Below the pieces are notes generated by a model that was given only the letters and a program-made list of their open reading frames with translations, was not told the DNA's origin and ran no database searches. Below are positions 38,421-48,415 of a stretch of DNA of 64,000 bases, piece by piece (position 1 is the first letter of the stretch; the number at the start of each line of letters is the position of its first letter). A program made the translations under genes and the position numbers. The stretch comes from Climacteris rufus (taxonomy: Eukaryota; Chordata; Aves; Passeriformes; Climacteridae): positions 3,550,046 to 3,614,045 of the forward strand of contig VZRZ01001998.1 of assembly GCA_013398175.1 (NCBI GenBank), read 5' to 3'.

Positions 38421-39479
38421 CATCTGGACTACTCTTGTTCACATAATTTAATGTGCCTCACTATTAACAGTTTCTATGCTTTTAGATATGTATTTTGTTC
38501 CTTGAAATTCAAGAGCTTTACAGAGTGTTGAGGTTTTTTCCAAACAATCAGAAGAGAAGCATCCTTCCTCAGTGTTATTAGGAAAATCGAATGAATTATC
38601 GTTATCAGTGATAGGAAACACAAAATCACACTTGCACTATTTCAAGAGATGGATAAAGACAAATAAATATGAACAAATAAAAGGCAACAAAGCCTTTAAC
38701 TATTCCCCATATGCCTCATCATACACCACAGTATGCTGGAATACAGGGCATTTCTGCAGGGAAGAGTCTGGAACACAAATATGATCTGTGCTCCACCACC
38801 ACCACCATTTTGGGGGGTTCTTAGCATCGCCTTACATAATAATCCTACAGAATTTATTGTTCAGCATCAAGATGTGTTTGGGTTTAAATAAAGCCCAAAT
38901 GAGAGACACTTAAATAACTCCAACCAGAAAGCTTCACCTTGCACTGCACTGAAATGAGGGGACAGCTTCAGTTCTGTCAACAATGCATGGAAACTGAGCC
39001 ATCACCTCAGTGCAAAATTTACAGCTGCTGAAGAAATTGTTTCTAAGTTGTATTTTTAACTGATAATTTTCCTTTCTATTAAAAAAATTAAAAAACAAAC
39101 TTGAGTTCAAGCAATGTAATTAGTTTCCAGGTCAATGACTTGTTTTCCCTTCACTTTAAAAATAGCTTTCAATGAAAAAATACTTTGAAGGAGCACAGAT
39201 AAGGAAGCATGAAAATCTGTTCTGTGTTCATGTCCAGTCTAGGTTGGTCCAGTAATTACTGACCTGGAGAAATAACTTCTGCTTCTGATAAATAGTTAAA
39301 GAACCATAAAAAGAATGATCTCAGCCTGATGACAGCACAGGATGGTGTTGCCATTAGGCAGAAAAAAATCTTTCTAGAAAGGCAGTTGCAGATTTAATTG
39401 ATATATGGGGGGAAAAAGAAGATGCAGTACATTTAGACTCTAATTTAATAAGAAAATTCAACTAACAGAGTGCCTTGTT
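38421..39479. other. AT-rich noncoding DNA, nothing recognised
   Basis: AT-rich unique sequence. It contains a short (CCA)5 run near 38793-38807. No other feature is seen. Confidence 0.5.
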
Positions 39480-40020
39480 CTAATAAAAGATGAGTATGAA
39501 TGTGAGCACTCACGGACTGAAACGGAGCAAATTATGGTACAGAGAGGAGCTACCCTGAAAATTCAGCAATAAAGTGATTTAGCTCTAACTCTAATATCTT
39601 CATAAACATTCTGAGAAGAAAGCAGGGGAAGTTTAAAACAGCTCAAAGAACAGACTGCATCGACAGGAGAGGGGAAAGATTACAAAACCCTTCAGTGAGA
39701 TCTGAGTGAATAAAAGCAGCTTACAAATTAATTCAATTTTTTCAAAAAGCAAAATTAATGAAGTGCGAAAAATAACGAAAATTTAGCTCTCCAAAAGAAA
39801 GGCAACATCTGCAATGTTAATATGCTGAGAGACATTTAGGTGTTATAAAAGACTGCAAATTAGGCAGATGTGATAAAACAAGGAAAATATCCAACTTTTT
39901 GCTGGGCTGCAGGCTGGAAGCAGCACGTAAGGAAAGGAAGGAATTGCCCGAACTCATCTGCTCCTGCATGGCTGTGCCTGGAACTGCACGCAGAGTCCTG
40001 AGCCACCTAATTATCAGCAA
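39480..40020. promoter_or_regulatory. Weak candidate conserved noncoding element
   Basis: AT-rich, purine-leaning and varied. It retains CpGs in an AT context (ACTCACGGACTG, AACGGAGC, GCATCGACAGG, AAGTGCGAAAAATAACG), with ACAAATTAATTCAA near 39723. CpG survival hints at constraint. No coding frame is seen. Confidence 0.27.
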
Positions 40021-40849
40021 GATATTCCCAAGCTAGAGGGAATTGAAAGCACTGTAGTCAAAATGATTAAGTTGTAAGAATGGGCTGATTTCAAATGCAA
40101 TATTAAGATTTACATCACTGGATTCTGTGTGGCAAATGGCAGATGTGAAAAGAATGCTGAACATAAAACACATTTAAGCAGCTCTTTGCACACACAGCAA
40201 AACCAGCACAACTTCTTCACTGCAGTGACATCGTAGAGACCAACAATTTTAAATGTGAAAAGGTAAAAAGGCACAAAATGCCCCAAATCCCTGGGGATTA
40301 CCTGTGGGGCAGAGCTGGGACAGTGAAATAACCAGGTTAGGGTTGCAGTGCCCTGATTATACAGCTTTGAAACCCAGCCTTTGCAGAGATTTCCCCAGCC
40401 CACCCCTTCTTATTTCCGATTATTTTGGAATACCTGAAGAGGTATTTCAGATTTCAGGCAGAGATTTCAGACATTATTTGGTGTAACACACTTGGTTCCC
40501 TTCTGAGGACAGCAATGCTGAAACACTTCCAGTTTTCTCCTTCAGGACTGCCCACTGCTGCTTCCCAGCTTTAATTGCACAGCTTTTCCTTAAGCAAATA
40601 TTAACGACAGAATAAATTCCTGAGCTAACTGAAAAGGTTCTTTTCCAGTGATACTTAAAAGAGCACAGTTATTCCAAAGCATTATTCTACCATGACTAAT
40701 TGACATTAGAAGAAGTGTAAAGTACATAACTTGATTCTTTTTCAAATACAACAGAAGACATTTCTTTTCAAACTACAGAAAATCTGTCTGGGCTGAAATT
40801 CTGCTTAGGTTGCAGTGCTGTAATCTCAAAGGAAAACGTACAAGAACAT

Positions 40850-41175
40850 TTTTTCAGTAATTCCTTCTAAGCCCAATTTTTTTTTCATGAAATCTCGAAG
40901 TTTGGTGCATGGTAAGCATGTTCTCACTGTGTTTATTTACTCATTGATTTTTATTGTTATCGGATGTAGACGTTTCCTGGGAAAACCAAAAAAATGCTCA
41001 GAAAAAAATGGAATTCACTGCCATGCTCTTATATTTACACTATTTATTGGAATTTTCGTTTTTAAAGCTTTAACGGTTGGAGTTTTAAATGCAGCCATAA
41101 TTACAGGAAGCATTCACTTAATAGAAACAGGTCAACATGATTAAATAAGGCAGTAATAAGATATTTAGCAAACAT
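40850..41175. promoter_or_regulatory. Candidate conserved noncoding element
   Basis: AT-rich, varied, with several CpGs kept (TCTCGAAG, TTATCGGATG, AGACGTTTC, TTTTCGTTT, TTTAACGG) and CCATAATTACAGG. An 85-codon plus-strand frame (40887-41144) spans most of it. The frame has hydrophobic stretches that follow from T-richness, and no family is recognised. I favour a noncoding element, with a tiny membrane-protein exon as the less likely alternative. Confidence 0.35.
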
Positions 41176-41324
41176 TATCCATCAGTGTCCAAATGAAGAA
41201 GATTTAATGATGTACAGAAAAGACTCTGCCTTCACATAGTCCCACATGTAAGGGAGATACTGTGAAATATAAAAGGCCCAAAAAGGTGCAAAAAAAGGGG
41301 ACACACATAGAAAAGTTCTGCCTA

Positions 41325-41325
<1 letters not shown>

Positions 41326-41360
<35 letters not shown>
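41326..41360. repeat. A35 homopolymer tract
   Basis: Thirty-five uninterrupted adenines are followed by CAAAACAG. No AATAAA stands 10-35 bases upstream (an AATATAAAA lies about 60 bases before) and no retrocopy body is recognised. It may be a microsatellite or the tail of an unrecognised plus-strand insertion. Confidence 0.9.
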
Positions 41361-41361
<1 letters not shown>

Positions 41362-41789
41362 AAAACAGTAAAAAAAACCAGTTTAGATGCAGATGTTACC
41401 CTGCTTGATGAGGACATTTCTCAATCTCTCGGTAATTTCTTCCAAGTGCACTTTTAGTCCCCTGTTTGGGTGATGGGTTTTCCTCTCAATTGTTATTTGT
41501 TTCTCTTTGACCCAAAAGTCTTTCCTCAGACATTTCTCACTGTTGTATCCAGCCTACAATCCTCCTTCAAGAAATTTTGACACCTTAAGTCTCAACAATA
41601 AAAAAGCACTGTATACAGAGATTTTATTTACTTTCTGGCATTAAAAATACTGCCATTACAGCAACTGTAAGTTTGTTCTTTCATCTGTTATCATGGTTTA
41701 TGCAACAGCCAATAGTTGGAGATGGGGAGCTCCAATCCTGATAACCAACCACCCTCCCAACCGCCGGGCACGGACACAGGAACTCAACA

Positions 41790-41820
41790 GGAACAGCCTG
41801 CCCAGGGCTGTGGTTAAGGA
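41790..41820 (+). mobile_element. Possible short CR1 LINE fragment
   Basis: The stretch beginning GGAACAGCCTGCCCAGGGCT matches, as I recall it, the CR1 3' coding region (about 24 of 29 positions) in sense orientation. Sequence beyond it is not recognisably CR1. The match is short and from memory, so a chance or highly eroded fragment is possible. Confidence 0.35.
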
Positions 41821-43019
41821 CTTGCACCAAAAAACCGAAAAATGCTGCCCATCTTGTGCACTGTATTTATGAGAATTACCTCTTTTGCAACTGTACCACA
41901 TTAGGTGCAAAAGCTTAAATTAAGACAGATAAAAATTAAATTATTTCCAGCCAAAAAGTCTGTGTAATACAAGGCTCAAAATCATTTTCCTTCCACATTA
42001 ACGTTTCTAATGAACCCCTGCCTCAACTGGTCAATCTTTCACAATTATCTGCCTCTAGAATATCCCTCAAACTCTCTGCTCTTGTCCTCACATCCACCAA
42101 ATCTACCTCACGACCTGTGACTTTACATATAGTTAAAATTCCAAGCAGAAACCTCTTGTTGTCTTCTTACATCCTCTTCCCACCACATTCATTTTGCTTC
42201 TTCCAGACTGATAAGCTCTGTCCAGGAAAACACCAAAATATGCACTGGACTGAAACTCTGTGTGGTTCTGCTGACCCAGATTGTTCCAAGCTCAGCCTCT
42301 GCTCCTGTCATCTGCTGGGCCCAGGGCAGGATAACCTGCTCCTTCAGGAAACAGGGCATTTATTAGATATCCACTATTTATGCTCTGGTACCTCCAAGTG
42401 CTCTATGTGTGCAGATAATCTCCTGCAGCTGCTACAGACTGGCTGAGGCAGCCAAACTGGATTTAGCTCTCACTGCCTTAGCAGAAACAATCAACTCACC
42501 ACATTTGGGGTAACAACTACAGCAACAGTAACCATTAAAATGCAAATACGTGTTTTTAGAAGTTTTAGGTACTTCTTAAATGTGAAACATTAAACATTTA
42601 TAGTAGCTTTAACTCGGATTCTTACTCATTTTAAACATAAAGAACAAGTGAACCAGTGGCACTAATTATTTGAACTCAAACAAGTGTCACGATACTTTGA
42701 TTTTAATATTATTATCATAGGATTTATCTAATAGTCCCTGAAATATGTGTGTCCAAGATATATATACGTAACTTTGTCCAATGACAATTTATTAGAAGAA
42801 ACAGTAAATAATATATTTAAAATTAGGATTTTGGAATTTTGTCCCCTCCTAAACTCTCATCAAGACAACGGCCAAAAATCCGGGTAAGTCAGGGTGCCTT
42901 TGAAGATATTTAATTAAAATCTAATCCCACATTCTTAAGGGCTCACATAAATTAAGCTGTCATTCAGGAGATTTATGCACTCCCATTTGCATATTCCATA
43001 GGATTCATCAATTACCGTG

Positions 43020-43091
43020 TTGGGAGGCAAGGCCGCTCCCGGGGAGCGCTCGCAGCCGCTCGGGCGGCGCCGCGGAGGAGCCCCGAGCCAC
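43020..43091. other. CpG-dense left flank of the 38-bp minisatellite
   Basis: CpG-rich sequence (GAGCGCTCGCAGCCGCTCGG, GGCGCCGCGGAGG) leads into the array. Just to its left, an octamer ATTTGCAT lies at 42985-42992 in AT-rich DNA. Confidence 0.5.
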
Positions 43092-43350
43092 GTCCGTACG
43101 GCTGATCCTCGGTGCCACGGAGGAGCCCTGTCCATACGGCTGATCCTCTGTGCCACGGAGGAGCCCTGTCCGTACGGCTGATCCTCGGTGCCACGGAGGA
43201 GCCCCGTCCGTACGGCTGATCCTCGGTGCCACGGAGGAGCCACGGAGGAGCCCCGTCCGTACGGCTGATCCACTGTGCCACGGAGGAGCCCCGTCCGTAT
43301 GGCTGATCCACTGTGCCACGGAGGAGCCCCGTCCGTACGGCTGATCCACA
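43092..43350. repeat. CpG-rich 38-bp minisatellite, seven copies
   Basis: Units begin GTCCGTACGGCTGATCC at 43092, 43130, 43168, 43206, 43255, 43293 and 43331. The period is 38 bp, except for one extra 11-base GCCACGGAGGA-type duplication in the fourth interval. The unit holds about four CpGs and an 8-bp palindrome CCGTACGG. Frames of up to 192 codons through it on the minus strand are repeat artefacts. CpGs are intact in nearly all copies, which argues for recent expansion or an unmethylated state. Confidence 0.96.
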
Positions 43351-43480
43351 GCTGCCCTCAGCCCAGCCCGCCAGCTGGGCCCAACCTCTGCGCAGCCCCG
43401 CAGCCACCAACCCACAGACCACGCTCCTCGACGCCCGTAACGCGCCTGATCCTGCTGGAGAAGGGCAGGCCCCTTCTCCT
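43351..43480. other. GC/CpG-rich right flank of the minisatellite
   Basis: GC-rich sequence with CpGs (CTCCTCGACGCCCGTAACGCG) continues beyond the array. No exon is recognised. Confidence 0.4.
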
Positions 43481-43497
43481 GGATTTCCTCAAATGAA

Positions 43498-43620
43498 ATC
43501 ATAGAGCCACAGAATCGTTTCCATCCATTCAGATCCAGCACTGCCATGGCCATCCCTACCCCATGGCTCAGGCGCCACATCCACATGGCTTCTGAATCCC
43601 TCCAGGGGTGGCTTCTGATG
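43498..43620 (-). mobile_element. Degenerate CR1 LINE 3' end
   Basis: Reading the plus strand, ATCATAGAGCCACAGAATCG corresponds to the reverse complement of the CR1 3' terminus. This is followed by CTGCCATGGCCATCCCTACC and, later, a CCTCCAGGGGTGGC block, in the order of the CR1 3' untranslated region. The element therefore lies on the minus strand, severely 5'-truncated and mutated. CR1 is the main LINE of birds and other reptiles, so this is the best lineage clue in the window. Identified from memory of the consensus, not by search. Confidence 0.7.
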
Positions 43621-44869
43621 GCTGATTACTAATAAGTAATAAATACTGCCCAGAGGCATTTCTGGCTCTTTCACTGCTCACAAGACTTACTTTGTATCAT
43701 TAAGGGCCACACTAAGTTAGAACAAAATATATCCTGTAAGTGTTAAAAAATATTTATCCAAGTTTATACACGTTTGAATGTATTCAGACCTAGGAAATTT
43801 TCCCAGTAATGTTCTAGCACTTTTAAACATATTCTTAGATAAGCATGGCTCATATGTATGTGTAGAACACTTCCTTTTAAAGTCATTATTACCTTTCCCA
43901 ACTAAATAATATATCCAGAATTGTTTTATACTCCAGTTCTGTGAGCTGGTCCAGCAGCAGTGCAGAGCCAGCACAGCCAAGTTCCCCAACACACATCTGA
44001 TGCTCCCTGGCCTATCCAACCCATGCTCCATCATCCCTACAGCTTTCCCATGGATGTCTCTACATCCATAGCCCAGTATCATCTTCCTTGTTCACAGATC
44101 TGCAGTGGTTTGGTGACAGGATGGCCACAGACTTAACAAAGCACTCAAGAAACCATGAGAACACGACCATCATGCAAACAACAGGTTCAGAAACTACATG
44201 GAAAAAGTATCAAACCCAAAACTGACTCCATATCCTGCTTCTACATCATGTTTATATTCTGTTTTGGGGCTTAAACAATGATCTTTGAGCATCCAACACT
44301 GTGAACACAAGGTAGTTTATGACTTGAAAATTAGTCCACAAAACAAATACATGTATATGTAATTAGATTAATTTTTCAATGGCTTATGACAATGATGGGG
44401 GAAGTCTCACTAAAACCTCCATTCTGCTTTTACTTTGCTCACTCAGTTTATCTTCCTCTGCTATGTTTGACCATGGAGTCTCTGGAAAAAAACATCCCTG
44501 TCAGTCAGTGGTGGAGATTTCCTGCACATCCAACAACCACAGCAGTGCCTTCGTGGAAGAGCAACACCAAAATGTCATGTCCTTCTTAGGATGCTGTTTT
44601 TTTAATTTTGCATTAACATGCTGATTACAATTGTACCAAGAGACAGAAATACCAACAAAAGGTGGTGTTTCTCCTTCCAGAGCTCTGGCAACTCAGCATT
44701 GACCTGCAACACATCTGCCAGCCCAGCCCCAGACCCTTCAGGGCCAGTTCTGATAAGTGCACCAAGTACACAATGTGTGAAACCACCCAACTGCATTAAC
44801 TGCAGCCTCAACCAGTGCTTAAATTCAAATCTCCAAAGGTGAAAGGCTAAAGCAATAACCACTTGTTAC
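43621..44869. other. Noncoding DNA, nothing strong recognised
   Basis: Average composition. A C/CA-rich stretch near 43930-44090 might be an eroded repeat. Short frames on both strands (up to 121 codons) lack recognisable domains. Confidence 0.4.
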
Positions 44870-45185
44870 AGTCTTGTTACTAAGCTAATGCACATCTCCT
44901 CTTCCACTCACTGAAATTTTGCTCCATTTATTGTATGCTTTGTATTATATGATTAAAACTAAACTACTATTTCTGTTCTTTCACAGAATGTTTTAAAAAA
45001 TTACTCTAAACAGTTTGTTTCCACTTAGCAATGAGCTGCTACTAAAAGCCACTGCATAAATGTAAGTGCACAACAATTTGTGGATATCTTGCGATTTTTT
45101 GATAATTTTGCATAACCTTGTGAAATTTATTAATGACGTTAATGGAATAAAGAATAAATACCACAGCTGACGTCAGCACCAACTT
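44870..45185. promoter_or_regulatory. Candidate regulatory block containing a CRE/MARE palindrome
   Basis: AT-rich, varied sequence ends in two symmetrical ACGT-centred sites. One is ATTAATGACGTTAAT (45129-45143). The other is the perfect 12-bp palindrome GCTGACGTCAGC (45166-45177). AATAAA and GAATAAATA words lie between them. The clustering of two ACGT-type sites about 35 bp apart supports a bZIP-bound element. Conservation is unknown. Confidence 0.4.
45165..45178. promoter_or_regulatory. CRE-type Maf recognition element / full CRE
   Basis: AGCTGACGTCAGCA matches 13 of 14 positions of the CRE-type Maf recognition element TGCTGACGTCAGCA and contains a full CREB/ATF site TGACGTCA. Large and small Maf proteins, with CNC partners, bind the former. 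CREB/ATF proteins bind the latter. The match is seen directly; occupancy is unknown. Confidence 0.55.
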
Positions 45186-48100
45186 CTCAGTGACTCCCTG
45201 ATTCTTAAAAATCACAAGAAAACAACCCTGATGTGACTGATTGAGAAGACATTTTCAAGTTCCCACTTTTCAGCAGCATTGATTTAACTTTGTGTCTTCT
45301 GATAATTTTAACTTGAATCTAAGAGAAACTGTTTGGTGGGAAGGGAAGGAAAGGGAATTGTTTCAACATCAGTCATCACTTCAAGATTATATCTCAGAAA
45401 AAAAAGAAAAATTACAGATTTCTATAGTATTAACAGTCCATGAAATACGAGATGTCAATAGACAAGAACCACAAAGCCATGAAATCCCCCAGGAGCGACA
45501 CGCCAGAGGTTTGGAATCCCATCAGCACCCGAGCGCCTCCCTGGCCCTGGGATGCGCCGAGCTCCTCTCACGGCATCCTCGCAGCCCATTCATCCCAGGA
45601 GTTCTGTCACCACTCCCTGCAGTGACTGACACGTTTTCCTGGCTGCTGTTTTATAAACACGCTGTGTAATGACGGCGTTGCGCAGGGGGCTGGGCACTCC
45701 TCTGTGCTCGCTGCCTGATGACTTGTCACAACACAGGAGCAGCACAGGCACACCCCAACCCTCCCCACAGCTCCACCTCACACGAGATGTTCCCAAGCAG
45801 CTCCACAGCTCAGGAACAGCTGCACTACGAGAACTGCTGCATGGAATAGCTGCACTGCACAGAAGAACTTCAGAACTTGGAATGGAAAGGCAATTTTCTA
45901 GCCAACTGGTATTATTTCTGTGTGTAACTATTCGAATGTAATTATACACACTGCTCTAAGACAAAACATATTCTAAAATGCATCTGTGAGATGATCAGTG
46001 TACAGAGGCAACAAACACACTGGAGGCAAAACCAGCAGTAAAAGCTACATGACTTTATGCATTAATTGAATTATTAATATTGACCATCCTGAAAGTCTCC
46101 CCACCTACCTGTTGTAGCAGTTCATTGCAAGAAAACCTTGAGAACATCTGTCCCACAATAGCTACTAAATAATTAGTTTATTTTCATTAAAGTTTGACAC
46201 AGTTTCTAGAGCTGGCACCCTCTGGCACACGTGGGAAGCTGGCAGAGAGCAGCACTCATTTCGTGCAGAGTGGCTGGACTTTGTGCCTTGTGCCTACAGC
46301 TCAACAGGAAAAACGGAAAATCTGGGGCTCTCAAATGCTGTTAAAGATGAAAATTGTGGAGAAAGGTCACTGCCCAGCACCCCTCAGCCTGCCTGGGCAG
46401 CAGCAGCCTCTGGCAGAACGCTGAGCTCTGCAGGTTGGACACGGCCAGCTCTGACCACCAGTCCGGCCACCAGCTCACACCACCCGTTCTGACCACAGCA
46501 CTCCCCAGGGCCTGGCCCTCACCTCACCCACAGGTCTGACTTATGGCACCACAGAATCATTTTTTCTCTGGTTTTCCAAAATATGTCTCCCCCTGCCCTA
46601 AGCAAAAATAACACATTTATGGGAAACCCACTCCTCATTCATTAACCCTGCTTTGGCTGCCCTGTCCCATCGTTCAAGACGGTTCAGTTTGGTGTTTCAC
46701 TACCATCTCTATCCCCCTATTGTTAACACCACCTGTTTGCCCTAAATCCTTGCAAGAAGCTGCATTATGAGCAAATGGCACTGACAACTTCTCCTTCATC
46801 CAACACGGCCGCGTGTCGCAGGCCTCTGGGAATTCATCTTCCTCCACATGAAGTTGTGCAGTGCTAAAAGAGGGGGGAGAAAGTCATTTAAACAATCATT
46901 AGATTGGAAGGTGACACCTACAAACATCTGGCTTCAAAACAGAAAATGGAAACTGTTCTAAATTGATAGCCTTCCATACGTTAATGCGTCTTGGATTTTT
47001 ACTGTATACACATTAAACTGAAGTTTTAAAAATTCAAATAATGTTAAACTACATCTACAATTTCCCTGTGATAGCTGGAACAGACAGATGGTTTGAGCCA
47101 TAACTTCCCATCAGAAGATGGCTCCTCTGGTTCCTCAAGTACTTCATCCTGGAAAGGATCCCTGGCAGGAAAAGCCTTGCTGGGTTTCACCTTCAATATT
47201 TCTCTCTCAGGAAAAAAATACAAAACTAATGGTCAACCCCCATGGGTACCCTTCAAAGTAAGTCTTCAACCTCAGATGTCCAAACTTGTCACTAAATGAT
47301 GTCTCTTACAACAGCAATTTGTAGAAACATGTCATTTTGCCTGTATAATTGTGACAAGGAAGTACATTTGTAGATATTGCCGTTTTCTCTACATTCAAAC
47401 AAATTACATTTTACATTTTAATTTTCATTTTTCAATTAAAGTCTAAGCAAGCTATGGATTTCCACTGAGATTTTGGACTGGCTAGCTGCCAGTTCATGCT
47501 GAGGAAAACCACGATACAGTCATTTTTAGAACAATTTCTACATTTTTTTAAGTATACAAAGGACATAATGTAGAAAGTAATGAGAAGACACAGTAGAACT
47601 AATCACTCACAACTACACATTCATTTTACTTATTCCTTCAGCTGAGAAAACTGAAGAAACTAATCTTTATTATCTTTGAAAATTACTTTTTTAATATAAT
47701 TAACAGAAATTAAGTGCAATAGGAAGTCACTGCTCAGGTGGAATTTTAGAGAACAAATTCCCTTTTTTCCTTAAAGAAGGGTTAGGCTTTCAGGATCAGG
47801 CACCTCCATGATAAAAAGGAATTCATCTATGCTATAATTTATCTGTCCTGTAAGTAGCAGAAATATATATGGTCATGCACCAAAATTTAACACTGCTTCG
47901 GTAGTACACAGCACACTTTATCTTCCCAAATTAGTCACAAAAGAATGAAAAAGTCTTCCTTAAATCTCTGAACTGATATTTCAAATTAAAATATATGGAG
48001 CCATGGAAAAAGCAGAACCATCCATACACTGAGCGCATTTGAAAACAGAAAACGGTTTTGATTTTCCCTTTCTGCTTCCATCATTCCTCTCCTGCAGAGC

Positions 48101-48290
48101 AGCAAAGCTCCTGCTATCGGAACACACAGAGGGCTTGGTTTGCTGAAGGATTTTAATTTCAACTTGTGTCAAAAGTGAATTTGTGTTAAGAGAGGTTCTT
48201 AGAGTTTCACAGAAGAACGTAATGACACGTGCAACACATACTCAGGAACTGCAGTGCCAAGGAAGGAAGGGAAAATAAAGTATAATTTTA
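45186..48290. other. Noncoding DNA, nothing strong recognised
   Basis: Alternates between AT-rich and moderately GC-rich patches (about 45500-45860 and 46200-46530). The GC-rich patches give chance frames of up to 125 codons on both strands. No repeat array, transposon end or RNA gene is recognised. Confidence 0.4.
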
Positions 48291-48339
48291 TATTGGTCGC
48301 CTACGGGCCACAGTTTCTTTGCTTTTCTATTAACAGCTC

Positions 48340-48415
48340 AGAATTCTCTGTGCTGCGAGAGCACAGAAAACTGTAACTGCCAATTAATTTAATGATATTT
48401 GCATATTCATTACCA
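48340..48415. promoter_or_regulatory. Octamer plus homeodomain site cluster
   Basis: GCCAATTAATTTAATGA is followed directly by the perfect octamer ATTTGCAT (48397-48404) and ATTCATTACC. POU and homeodomain words are adjacent, as in some neural enhancers. Support is motif-level only. Confidence 0.28.

Noticed and set aside
43008..43586. A 192-codon minus-strand frame through the 38-bp array
   Set aside because: It is a repeat artefact with GC-rich flanks. Other registers on both strands are open too, and no family is recognised.
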